The translations under genes and the position numbers were made by a program. DNA of 47,347 nucleotides from Bacteroidota bacterium (GTDB lineage Bacteria; Bacteroidota; Bacteroidia; JACPRZ01): the NCBI GenBank assembly GCA_016193485.1, contig JACPRZ010000006.1, positions 39,789 through 87,135 on the forward strand, given 5' to 3'. This document shows, in pieces, positions 17,301 to 24,918 of this stretch. The notes beneath the pieces are model-generated. The model was given only the letters and a program-made list of their open reading frames with translations, ran no database searches and had not been told where the DNA came from. Within the stretch, counting starts at the first letter, position 1; every line of letters starts with the position of its first letter.

Positions 17301-20300
17301 AAGGTTCTGCCGTTAATTTCACTTACACCGGAACAACCGATACCAACTGGACTTTCATCTGGGATTTCGGAGTAGGCGCTACACCATCATCTTCAACCCA
17401 GCAAAATCCGCAGAGTATTTTGTATTCAGGCGCAGGAAGCAAAACCGTTCTTCTTACCGTAATGAACGGAACATGCTCAGAAGTATCTTCTGCAACATTT
17501 ACTATCAACCAGACGCCTGTCGCCACCTTCACTTCCTTCTCCTCTTACTGTTCGGGCGACAGCGTTGACTTCCAGAATACCGGAACCACAGGCGCGACTT
17601 ATTCCTGGGATTTCGGGAGCGGTGCAACCCCTGCTGCATCAACATCCGAAAATCCTCAGGATGTTGTTTATTCTTCAAACGGTATCAAAACCGTTACATT
17701 GACGACAACTATTGGTACCTGTACCGATATTGAAACAAATACAATAAATATCTATCAGACCCCTGCTCCTTCCTTTACGCACAATGCGCCACAGTGCGAA
17801 GGTTCTGCCGTTAATTTCACTTACATCGGAACAACTGATACCAACTGGACTTATACATGGGATTTTGGAGTTGGCGCTGCGCCATCCTCATCAACCCAGC
17901 AAAATCCGCAGAGTATTTTGTATTCAGGCGCAGGCAGCAAAACCGTTCTTCTTACTGTGATGAACGGAACATGCTCAGAAGTATTTTCTGCAACATTTAC
18001 TATCAACCAGACCCCTGTAGCCGACTTTACTTCCATCTCATCCAATTGCACTGGCGATTCGGTTGATTTTACCAACACCGGAACTTCTGTTTCCCTTGCA
18101 ATAGCCATTGAAAACGTTTCAGATGCAACCTGCAACGGAGATTGTAACGGTACCATTATCTCTTCTGCTTCCGGAGGAACCGCACCTTATACATATTTAT
18201 GGAGCAATGGTCAAATTACACCCACTGCAACCGGATTATGTGCAGGAACTTATGCGGTAACCGTTACTGATTTTGCAGGCGTCTCAACCACTGTTTCGGA
18301 TTCAATTTCAGAACCAGCTTTACTTTCAGCGCTTATTTCAAATCAGACAAATGTTTCATGCAATGGCGGTAATGACGGCTCTGTGGACATCGCTGTTACG
18401 GGAGGCGTTTCCACTTATACATTTATTTGGAGCAATAGCGCTATTACCGAGGATATTACAGGAGTTGCTGCCGGAACATATACATTAACGGTAACAGATG
18501 CCAATGAATGTACAACAAATCAATCCACAGCCATCATTCAGCCAACGGCAATTACATCTTCAACAGGCAGTACCGATGCAACCTGTTCAATTCCTGATGG
18601 CAGTGCAAGCGTAACTTCTTCCGGAGGATCAGGCGCCTATATTTATATTTGGCCGGATGCGCAAACAACATCAACCGCTACGGGTCTTACTGCAGGCGCT
18701 TATACGGTAACTGTTACCGATACAGTTGGATGCACAAACATTGCAACCGCCTATGTAAATAATACGGCAGCGCCATCTATTACTTTGGATATGGCATCCA
18801 CATTAAATTGCAGTTACGACTGCAACGGAACAGCCGCGGTTTCGGCATCGGGCGGAACTCCTCCATATACATTTTTATGGAATGATCTATCTGCTACCGC
18901 CAACGATACAGTTGTTAATTTATGCACTGGAACTTACACAGTCGCTGTAACTGATAATGCAGGGTGTTTGTCCTATTTGTCAACTACCATTAATGCTTCG
19001 GCCGCTATTTCTGTCTTATCTTTAATCAGTAATGTGAGTTGCAATGGCGATACTAACGGAACAATAGATATCACTGTTGCCGGAGGCGTTTCTCCTTATA
19101 CCTATAATTGGAGCGATAGTTCTATCACTGAAGATATTTCAGATCTTTCTCCCGCGACATATACCGTGACCGTAACAGATGCCAATGCTTGCACAGCATC
19201 GCTAACCGGCATTGTTACCGAGCCAGGCTCTTTGTCGGCAAGTATCTCATCATCTCCTGCCATGGGTGTCAACTGCAACGGAAGTGCAATAGTTTCCGGA
19301 AACGGTGGAACGCCTCCCTATTCTTACCTGTGGAGTAATTCATCTACCGCTGCAACTATCAATAATTTGTGTGCGGGAACTTATTCGGTTACCATTACTG
19401 ATGCTAACGGATGCACTAATACTGCAACAGATACTATAGCCAATAGTGTGTCTGGAGTCCCCGTTTATTCCTGGGATTTTGGATCTGGCGCTTCTCCTGC
19501 TACATCAGTCAGTGAAAATCCGGCAAATGTTGTTTATTCTACAGCGGGTACCAAAACCGTTCGGTTAATAATTACACTTGGATCGTGCTCCGATACCGCT
19601 GTTCAAACCATCAACATCTATCAGACCCCGGCTCCTTCATTTACACACAATGCTCCACAGTGCGAAGGCGCTGCCGTCAATTTCACTTACACGGGAACTA
19701 CCGATACTAACTGGACTTTTCTCTGGGATTTCGGCACCGGGGCTTCACCATCAACTTCGTCCCAGAAAAATCCTCCTGGAGTCACCTATAGTGGGGGGGG
19801 TAGCAGGGATGTACTGATTACGGCAATAAACGGATTCTGCTCGGAAGTGTCAGAACAAACCATAAATATCTATTCTCTGCCTGCAATAAACCCCGGTTCT
19901 GATACGACAATTTGCGCTAACACCTGCGTGACTATCGGGAGTACCGCTGTGAGTGGCATTACTTACAATTGGACCGATCCGGATAATACATTAAGCGCAA
20001 CAAATATTGCCAATCCCGTTGCCTGTCCCGAAGGAATTATTACGGTCTATCACTTGAAAGTGACTGATACTTCCGGGTGTATTAACCGCGATTCGGTTAA
20101 TGTGGTCATGCTGCTGCCCCTGAAAGCCGATGCCGGTTCGGATGTAGAAATTTGTTTTGGCGACAGCGTGCAGATTGGAACCGGCCTGATTCAGGGACAG
20201 ATTTATTCCTGGTCGCCTTCTGCCGGATTGAATAACGGTGCAAATCCCAATCCCATAGCCAAATCCGATTCCACAACTACCTATAAACTTACCGTAATGG

Positions 20301-20878
20301 ATGACTACGGTTGTACTCCGGTGACGGATGAGGTTCTGGTTACGGTTCATCCTTTGCCTGATGCGGAAGCGACCGATATTCACGGCAAGGATACCTCCCG
20401 GATTATGCCTGGGAACTCAATCGGGCTGATGGCAACGGGGGGATTGCAATACGTATGGCAGCCGGTAAAAGGACTTGATTTTGCCGCCATTGCGGATCCG
20501 GTTTCCACACCTGATTCAACAATCAATTATATTGTTACGGTGACTGATATACACGGTTGCACAAATACGGATACCGTGCGCATTGAAGTTGCCGACAGCA
20601 TTGAGGTATTCATCCCCACCGTATTTACTCCTGACGGCAATGGCGTTAATGATGTTTTATACGCGCGGGGTACCGGAAAAGGCGGTTTCGTTTTCCGCAT
20701 ATTTGACCGTTGGGGGGGGCAGATTTTCATCAGCGATGACCCGCTGACGGGATGGAACGGCAATCGCCACAACAGCGGTGACGAAATGCCCGATGGAGCG
20801 TACGTTTACACCTATGAGGTTACCGATATGGAAGGAAAGACGGTGAAAGGAAGCGGAATTGTGAATCTTGTGAGATAA
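14324..20878 (+). CDS. Giant PKD/SprB-repeat adhesin with type B T9SS domain
   Basis: A 2184-residue secreted surface protein. It has a signal peptide (to about residue 32, ending SDSTATHLAGG), a ~370-residue N-terminal beta-rich region common in Bacteroidota adhesins (THLAGGQITYTYLG, YRDCSG), then twelve PKD-like units recognised by their W-D-F-G cores. The eleventh unit is split by six SprB-type repeats (cores like SCNGxxxGxxxxxxxGG and GTYTVTVTD). Three further Ig-like modules follow, then the gliding-motility-type C-terminal domain (FIPTVFTPDGNGVND; FRIFDRWGGQIF), the type B signal for export by the type IX system. PKD units 5-10 are almost identical in pairs at the DNA level. It is followed 30 bp later by PorP/SprF, the usual partner of type B cargo. 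Probable role: adhesion or gliding. Ligand unknown. Confidence 0.9.
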   Translation: MKSFTNSLRRWRMFLLAVCIILCCGISDSTATHLAGGQITYTYLGNNGFDYRVTYTLYRDCSGAVAPGTVTINTSSVSAGANFNTVSGAGVNNGNVVPICPTANTTCTGGATPGRAEWVYQADITLPSKRTDWVFSVSIPNRNNAITTINPTTVPMYVYATLNNTVNPYNNSSVFANRPAAFVYAGQNFCFNNGTVDQDGDSLAYSLITPKTGAATTVSYIFPYTATQPLASTPPVSFSATNGDVCMTPTLVQVTVMAILVQEYRWGQLIGSVERDIQVSVVAGADNLPYINGINGTNIYEDTIPAGCNYTFTTQSFDADATQCVTMDSANVASMPGATFTITNGCPSFTEPTGTFDWSPVSGDVRSQPYAFTVTVQDDYCNISGQQVRAFSLWVIDFTADFTSNAPACVGQGVNFYSIQPPNNYSYLWDFGVDAVATFAQATSANPAGIAYTSSGAKTVTLTITSSGCSDIVSNVITINPSPTASFTNTVPTCSSDPVNFTNTGSTGAGISYVWDFGNGATPPVSFTENPSGITYGSGGDKIIVFQVSNQFGCISSVTDTITVASTPVADFSFTPPSCTGEVDFFNTGTTGATYSWNLGSGATPATSSVESPQNVAYSSAGTKTVTLITTLGSCSDTSVQVLVVAETPAPAFTHNAPQCEGSAVNFTYTGTSGSGWTYLWDFGVGSSPSTSSQTSPQGILYSGSGSKTVLLTVSNGACADTTTQTFTINQTPVATFTSFSSYCSGDSVDFQNTGTTGATYSWDFGSGATPAASTSENPQDVIYSSNGIKTVTLTTTIGTCNDVSTQTINIYQTPAPSFTHNAPQCEGSAINFTYTGTTDTNWTFIWDFGVGATPSSSTQQNPQSILYSGAGSKTVLLTVMNGTCSEVASASFTINQTPVATFTSFSSYCSGDSVDFQNTGTTGASYSWDFGSGASPASSALENPQDVIYSSNGIKTVTLTTTIGACTDIESSTINIYQTPAPSFTHNAPQCEGSAVNFTYTGTTDTNWTFIWDFGVGATPSSSTQQNPQSILYSGAGSKTVLLTVMNGTCSEVSSATFTINQTPVATFTSFSSYCSGDSVDFQNTGTTGATYSWDFGSGATPAASTSENPQDVVYSSNGIKTVTLTTTIGTCTDIETNTINIYQTPAPSFTHNAPQCEGSAVNFTYIGTTDTNWTYTWDFGVGAAPSSSTQQNPQSILYSGAGSKTVLLTVMNGTCSEVFSATFTINQTPVADFTSISSNCTGDSVDFTNTGTSVSLAIAIENVSDATCNGDCNGTIISSASGGTAPYTYLWSNGQITPTATGLCAGTYAVTVTDFAGVSTTVSDSISEPALLSALISNQTNVSCNGGNDGSVDIAVTGGVSTYTFIWSNSAITEDITGVAAGTYTLTVTDANECTTNQSTAIIQPTAITSSTGSTDATCSIPDGSASVTSSGGSGAYIYIWPDAQTTSTATGLTAGAYTVTVTDTVGCTNIATAYVNNTAAPSITLDMASTLNCSYDCNGTAAVSASGGTPPYTFLWNDLSATANDTVVNLCTGTYTVAVTDNAGCLSYLSTTINASAAISVLSLISNVSCNGDTNGTIDITVAGGVSPYTYNWSDSSITEDISDLSPATYTVTVTDANACTASLTGIVTEPGSLSASISSSPAMGVNCNGSAIVSGNGGTPPYSYLWSNSSTAATINNLCAGTYSVTITDANGCTNTATDTIANSVSGVPVYSWDFGSGASPATSVSENPANVVYSTAGTKTVRLIITLGSCSDTAVQTINIYQTPAPSFTHNAPQCEGAAVNFTYTGTTDTNWTFLWDFGTGASPSTSSQKNPPGVTYSGGGSRDVLITAINGFCSEVSEQTINIYSLPAINPGSDTTICANTCVTIGSTAVSGITYNWTDPDNTLSATNIANPVACPEGIITVYHLKVTDTSGCINRDSVNVVMLLPLKADAGSDVEICFGDSVQIGTGLIQGQIYSWSPSAGLNNGANPNPIAKSDSTTTYKLTVMDDYGCTPVTDEVLVTVHPLPDAEATDIHGKDTSRIMPGNSIGLMATGGLQYVWQPVKGLDFAAIADPVSTPDSTINYIVTVTDIHGCTNTDTVRIEVADSIEVFIPTVFTPDGNGVNDVLYARGTGKGGFVFRIFDRWGGQIFISDDPLTGWNGNRHNSGDEMPDGAYVYTYEVTDMEGKTVKGSGIVNLVR
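16514..18007 (+). repeat. Three tandem 498-bp coding repeats in the adhesin
   Basis: Unit starts at 16514, 17012 and 17510 are exactly 498 bp (166 codons) apart; a fourth, diverged unit begins at 18008 and is interrupted by the SprB block. Each unit encodes two PKD domains: one starting QTPVATFTSFSSYCSGDS, the other QTPAPSFTHNAPQCEGSA. High nucleotide identity makes the region prone to recombination and assembly collapse. Confidence 0.85.
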
Positions 20879-20908
20879 AATGATTGTTAAATAAATAATT
20901 TACACTTT

Positions 20909-21976
20909 ATGAAAACAAACTTGTTTCAGGGAAAAAAGTATTATTTCCCTTCAGGAATTGCCGGTCTTGCAATGGCTTTGGCGTTTTTTGCTCCAACCAT
21001 TAACCATTCTGCCTATTCACAGGATACCCGCTTCAGCCAGTCGTACGCTGTGCCGTTGCGGTTGAATCCGGCAACCATGGGAGCAAATCCCGAAATGAAG
21101 GCCATCCTCAATTACCGTACTCAATGGGCGAATATAGCGGATGGCTTCAATACCTATCATTTTACATTTTTATTCCCGCTTCTGATTGAAGAACAGGGAA
21201 AATTAGATATTGGATTATCTGCATTTAATGATCAGTTTGGGGCATTTAACAACAATGATATTCTTATCGCCTTGTCCTACAGTTTGCGTATTTCGGGTGC
21301 AGGACATTATCTTACAGGCGCTTTGTCGGGAGGGGTTGTGCAAAAAACCCTTGACAATTCCGGGTTCACTTATGATGATCAGTATGTGCTGGGCGCTTAC
21401 AGCGCAAACAATGCTACGGGAGATAATATCTCCGGGGAGAAGGTTATGAATCCCGATTTCGGGGGGGGTGTTATGTGGCATTTCACTCCAAAGGAAGGAA
21501 AGGTTCATGGTTTCGGAGGTGTCGGGGTATTTCATCACAACCGGGCAAATCAGTCGTTTACCGGTGGTGAGTCAGGACTTTCGCTGCGTTCCGTATTTCA
21601 TGGAGGGCTGAAAATAAGTGCCGGTGAAAAATTTGAATTCACACCGAACCTCATTCTTACACGCCAGGGGGGGGCCGAGGAAACGGCAACAGGCGTTTAC
21701 ACCGGGTATAACTTTAACGAACAGATGAAGTTGATATTAGGGGTATGGTACCGCTACCGGTATAAAGATGTTATTGCCGCCACCCTTGGCTTTGAACATA
21801 AAATGTTCACTATCGGCTTTGTACACAACCATTGCGAGTACTACGAGGATTATCCCGATAATATCCATAATAAAACCCGTCTTAATCATCTCCTTCACTG
21901 TCAACCGTCCGGTACCGAAAACAATGGTATTGGGTGGAGTACCAACTGGCAGCATGAAACTGTAAGAGGCGGCTAA
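20909..21976 (+). CDS. PorP/SprF-family type IX secretion protein, altered C-terminus
   Basis: A 355-residue outer-membrane protein with a signal peptide (ALAFFAPTINHSAYSQ) and the PorP/SprF start DTRFSQSYAVPLRLNPA, followed by a beta-barrel. PorP/SprF proteins are encoded next to type B T9SS cargo and help secrete or attach it, which fits the adhesin just upstream. Up to about residue 304 (GFEHKMFTIGF, near 21822) the barrel looks normal. The last ~52 residues are polar, His/Asn-rich and unlike the usual terminal strand; there the frame runs antisense through the transporter gene. The natural last strand and stop seem lost. Whether the protein still inserts in the membrane is uncertain. Confidence 0.8.
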   Translation: MKTNLFQGKKYYFPSGIAGLAMALAFFAPTINHSAYSQDTRFSQSYAVPLRLNPATMGANPEMKAILNYRTQWANIADGFNTYHFTFLFPLLIEEQGKLDIGLSAFNDQFGAFNNNDILIALSYSLRISGAGHYLTGALSGGVVQKTLDNSGFTYDDQYVLGAYSANNATGDNISGEKVMNPDFGGGVMWHFTPKEGKVHGFGGVGVFHHNRANQSFTGGESGLSLRSVFHGGLKISAGEKFEFTPNLILTRQGGAEETATGVYTGYNFNEQMKLILGVWYRYRYKDVIAATLGFEHKMFTIGFVHNHCEYYEDYPDNIHNKTRLNHLLHCQPSGTENNGIGWSTNWQHETVRGG

Positions 21977-23278
21977 AGTTGCCGGAATCATCACCAGGAG
22001 GGGGGGGATATTCACCGCCTTGGAGAGCGCCATCAGGATGGGGAGTGAAAGTTGGATTGTTGCCGTGTTTGATGCAAACTCCGAGAGTAAAACAATAAAG
22101 GCGCACATTCCGGCAACCAATATGAAATAAGGCATATCCCGGAAAATATGCAGTTTGGCCGAGAGCCATACGGTCAGCCCCGATACTTCAAAGCCCTTCG
22201 CGAGTGCAAATCCTCCACCGAAGAGAATAATTATCCCGAACGGAAGTTTCTTCACATCATCCCACCCCATCAGCATCTTCCCTTTGTCCCTTTTTGCAGG
22301 AATGAGAAATAAAATTACAGCCATCAGGATGGCTACCACGCTGTCGTCAATGAATTTTTTATCGGGAAAAATATTGCTCCAACCGAATATTTTGAAAAAT
22401 CCGATATCAATGTCACTCCTGAAAAACCAGAGGAATGCGGCGAGAATAAAGCAAACCAGGACAATCTTTTCTTCAAAAGACATTTTACCAAGCGATTCAT
22501 ATTCCTTTTTCAGGGAAAGGGAGGCGCTGCTTTCAACAGGAACTTTTTTCTTTATGCCGGGGAAATAGATTCTTTTTAGAAGCAAAAACGCAATAATCAG
22601 CAAAACAAAAGATACCGGAAAGGCGAAGACAAACCATCCTGCGAAAGTAATGGGTTCATTGCCATCAAAGTGGTTGTTGTAAAACCCGGCAAAGACCATA
22701 TTGGGGGGGGTGCCAACTAAAGTTGCGGTTCCGCCTATGGAAGCGGCATACGCAAGCCCGAGCAGAAGCGCGGATGGAATCTTTTTACTTTCACTGCCGT
22801 ATTCTTCCTCCACTTTCCCGATTACCGATAATACAGCAGGTATCATCATCATTGCCGTTGCGGTGTTTGAAATCCACATGGAAATAAAATAAGTGCAAAT
22901 CATAATTCCGAACAATGCTTTGGTTGGAGATATACCTGAGAGCAACAGAATTCTTAATGCAAGCCGCCTGTGCAATCCCCACTTTTCAATGGCAAACGCG
23001 ATGATGAAGCCGCCAATAAAAAGGAATATGACCGGGTCCATATAGGAACCGGCTGTTGCCTTTGCGTCCATGATATTCAGAAGAGGGAAAAGAAAAAAAG
23101 GCAGCAGTGCAGTAACCGCATAGTGAACCGTTTCCATCATCCACCAGAGAGCCATCCAGAGGGTGATGGAAAGCATAAAGGAAACCGGCTGGTCAACGGC
23201 AAAATAATTTAATATGAAAAATAATAGTAATGAGAGAACAGGGGCAAACAATATCTTGCTCCTACGAAAAAAATTCAT
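21737..23278 (-). CDS. DASS/SLC13-type sodium:anion symporter
   Basis: An integral membrane transporter of 513 residues from the ATG at 23278, with about a dozen hydrophobic segments and both conserved hairpin motifs: ISNTATAMMM and VGTPPNMVFAG in the first half, FASNTATIQL and VGTPPNTIVFG in the second. The family imports di- or tricarboxylates, sulfate or phosphate with sodium. The last membrane helix ends near VVLAMVVY (~21820); the remaining 27 residues come from the antisense of PorP and end at the stop at 21737. An ATG at 23332 would add 18 residues, but it lies about 5 bp from a -7 box, so 23278 is favoured. A C8 run on the coding strand encodes the Pro-Pro of VGTPPN. Confidence 0.82.
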   Translation of the reverse strand: MNFFRRSKILFAPVLSLLLFFILNYFAVDQPVSFMLSITLWMALWWMMETVHYAVTALLPFFLFPLLNIMDAKATAGSYMDPVIFLFIGGFIIAFAIEKWGLHRRLALRILLLSGISPTKALFGIMICTYFISMWISNTATAMMMIPAVLSVIGKVEEEYGSESKKIPSALLLGLAYAASIGGTATLVGTPPNMVFAGFYNNHFDGNEPITFAGWFVFAFPVSFVLLIIAFLLLKRIYFPGIKKKVPVESSASLSLKKEYESLGKMSFEEKIVLVCFILAAFLWFFRSDIDIGFFKIFGWSNIFPDKKFIDDSVVAILMAVILFLIPAKRDKGKMLMGWDDVKKLPFGIIILFGGGFALAKGFEVSGLTVWLSAKLHIFRDMPYFILVAGMCAFIVLLSEFASNTATIQLSLPILMALSKAVNIPPLLVMIPATLAASYSFMLPVGTPPNTIVFGTGRLTVKEMIKTGFIMDIIGIILVVLAMVVYKADSEHFMFKAKGGGNNIFIPVAVPYP

Positions 23279-23321
23279 TTGCTTTTTGATTTGAAACTCT
23301 CCGGATTCTATAAAAAAATCA

Positions 23322-23337
23322 TAGCTTTGCAAAAGTA
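23322..23337. promoter_or_regulatory. Overlapping divergent -7 boxes
   Basis: The forward strand reads TAGCTTTG (23322-23329) and the reverse strand TACTTTTG (23330-23337). Both fit TAnnTTTG and they share the central TTTGCAAA. The forward box serves the retropepsin-like gene (ATG 23354), the reverse box the transporter. No clean -33 elements are seen. Confidence 0.5.
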
Positions 23338-23353
23338 AAACAAAGTTTCGTTT

Positions 23354-23737
23354 ATGAGTATCTTCAAAGTCAACCTTATTGCTGTCAACCCAAAAGATGA
23401 ATACCGGTGTACACCATCTGTTGAAGCGCTGGTGGATAAAGGATCGGAATTAACATGGTTACCCTGTGAAGTTCTCATTCACATAGGAGTTCATCCAAGG
23501 CGTGAACGCACTTTTCTTACCGCCACAAAACAATTGGTAACCCGCACAGTGGGGTATGCCATCCTGCGTACCGAGGGTTATGAAACCGCTTATGAAGTGG
23601 TCTTTGCCCAGCCAGGTGATATGACTTTGCTTGGAGTGAGAACAATTGAAGGATTCGGTGTAATGGTTGATAACGTTGCCCACCGGTTTGTTGCCCAGAC
23701 AACACTTGCGGGAGTTGCAGGATTATCCTGCCCGTAA
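23354..23737 (+). CDS. Retropepsin-like (clan AA) aspartic protease homologue
   Basis: A 127-residue protein matching the small bacterial retropepsin-like family in length and layout: a start MSIFKVNLIAVNP, the active-site region ALVDKGSELTWLP, EVLIHIGVHPRR, and the C-terminal flap-like segment TLLGVRTIEGFGVMVD. Relatives have D-T-G or D-S-G at the catalytic site; here it is D-K-G, so the Asp is present but the Thr/Ser that supports it is Lys. It may be inactive or altered. No signal peptide, so cytoplasmic. It sits convergent to the sulfide operon with a 16-bp gap. Confidence 0.7.
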   Translation: MSIFKVNLIAVNPKDEYRCTPSVEALVDKGSELTWLPCEVLIHIGVHPRRERTFLTATKQLVTRTVGYAILRTEGYETAYEVVFAQPGDMTLLGVRTIEGFGVMVDNVAHRFVAQTTLAGVAGLSCP

Positions 23738-23753
23738 CCAGGCTTGCTTGCCT

Positions 23754-24521
23754 CTAAAGATTTTCTGTTACGATTTTTTTGAGTTCTTCCCTTTCCATCA
23801 TCCCGCTTTTCCTCCACACTTCTTTTCCGTTTTTGAAAAGAATAAAGACCGGTACTCCGGCAATACTGAATTTCTTTCCTACCTCTTTGCTCTTATCTAC
23901 ATCAACCCTGATTATCTTCGCTTTTCCCTCATATTGCTTCGCCAGTTCATCAACCACAGGCGCCATTTTTTTACAGGGAACGCACCAGAGGGTATGGAAA
24001 TCGGCAAGGACAACGGAGTTTTTGTCTAACAGTTCCTGAAAAGATTGCGGGGTAAAGTCAGGAAGGTTTTCTTTTTCCGCTCCGGTTGGTTTGGAAACGG
24101 GAAATCCCTTATTTTCCCATGCGGTTATGCCTCCCTTCAGATTGTAGACCTTGATAAAACCGTTATCAGCGAGTAATTGCGCTGCCTTTGCGCTTCTTCC
24201 GCCCGACCTGCAGTAAACATAGACATCTTTTTCTTTCTGCATGAGGTTGATCTTGCGTAAAAACTCTTCATCATAAAAATCAATCATGCTGGCTCCTTCA
24301 ATAAATCCTTCCGCTATTTCTTCGGGAGTGCGCACATCCAGTACTATTCCTTTTCCAGCGGAAACAAGTTTGCTGAACGATGCAGGATCAATGTCCTCAA
24401 CTGAGCCCCCCCCTTGTTGTTTTTCGTTAAGTCCGGATCCGGAGGGATTCTGTGAATTACCCGAACAGGAAAAGAGAAAACAATATATACACGCGATAGA
24501 ATTGAACAAAATTGTTTTCAT
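23754..24521 (-). CDS. Rhodanese-thioredoxin fusion lipoprotein
   Basis: A 255-residue envelope protein. From ATG 24521 it has a lipoprotein signal with Cys19 in FLFSCSG, then a rhodanese domain (DVRTPEEIAEGFIEGA; active loop CRSGGRSAKAA), then a thioredoxin domain with WCVPCKKM. The rhodanese Cys would take sulfane sulfur, and the thioredoxin dithiol could release or reduce it, placing the protein in periplasmic persulfide handling. It is the last gene of the minus-strand sulfide operon, 10 bp after the DsrE-like gene. The open frame extends to 24560, but that start lacks a signal peptide. A G8 run on the coding strand lies in the linker after the lipobox. Confidence 0.85.
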   Translation of the reverse strand: MKTILFNSIACIYCFLFSCSGNSQNPSGSGLNEKQQGGGSVEDIDPASFSKLVSAGKGIVLDVRTPEEIAEGFIEGASMIDFYDEEFLRKINLMQKEKDVYVYCRSGGRSAKAAQLLADNGFIKVYNLKGGITAWENKGFPVSKPTGAEKENLPDFTPQSFQELLDKNSVVLADFHTLWCVPCKKMAPVVDELAKQYEGKAKIIRVDVDKSKEVGKKFSIAGVPVFILFKNGKEVWRKSGMMEREELKKIVTENL

Positions 24522-24531
24522 ATAATTGAAA

Positions 24532-24915
24532 TTAAAAAGTAAATACTTTTTCCGATTCAACAGTCAGTTTTGTAAGTTCGGAAAGGTTACTCATTTCGGC
24601 TCCTTCCATCCATTGCACATTTTTCAACCCACGCGCTTCGGCACAGGTTCCGCATATTTTTATCTTACCCCCATTGCGCTGAAAAATCTTTAACATCCTT
24701 TCGATATTGTAATATCCCGTTGGCGTCTCCTGACTAGGTACTGCACATCCTACCGCATCGCCCATCAGAAAAACACAGAGATTAATATCATTTTTAGCAT
24801 CATTACTATGCGCATTACCGGAGAACTCCTTCTGCAACTGTAAAGCGAGCCGCAAGGCATTGTACGGTCTTTCGTTGCCGTAAGGCGCATCGTTTAAGAT
24901 AATGAGGAAATTCAT
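24532..24915 (-). CDS. DsrE/TusD-family sulfur-relay protein
   Basis: A 127-residue cytoplasmic protein with the DsrE-like start MNFLIILNDAPYGNERPYNA and the Cys-bearing segments MGDAVGCAVP and CGTCAEARG near the usual sulfur-carrying site. Family members carry persulfide sulfur between enzymes. It lies 3 bp after the methyltransferase and 10 bp before the rhodanese-thioredoxin gene, so it is in the same transcript and likely receives sulfur produced by the SQR-like flavoprotein or rhodanese. Partners are inferred. Confidence 0.8.
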   Translation of the reverse strand: MNFLIILNDAPYGNERPYNALRLALQLQKEFSGNAHSNDAKNDINLCVFLMGDAVGCAVPSQETPTGYYNIERMLKIFQRNGGKIKICGTCAEARGLKNVQWMEGAEMSNLSELTKLTVESEKVFTF

Positions 24916-24918
24916 GCG

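Noticed and set aside
16514..18007. Regularly spaced repeats that might be mistaken for a CRISPR array.
   Set aside because: The 498-bp units are coding, in frame, and encode PKD domains; no CRISPR array or cas gene is present.
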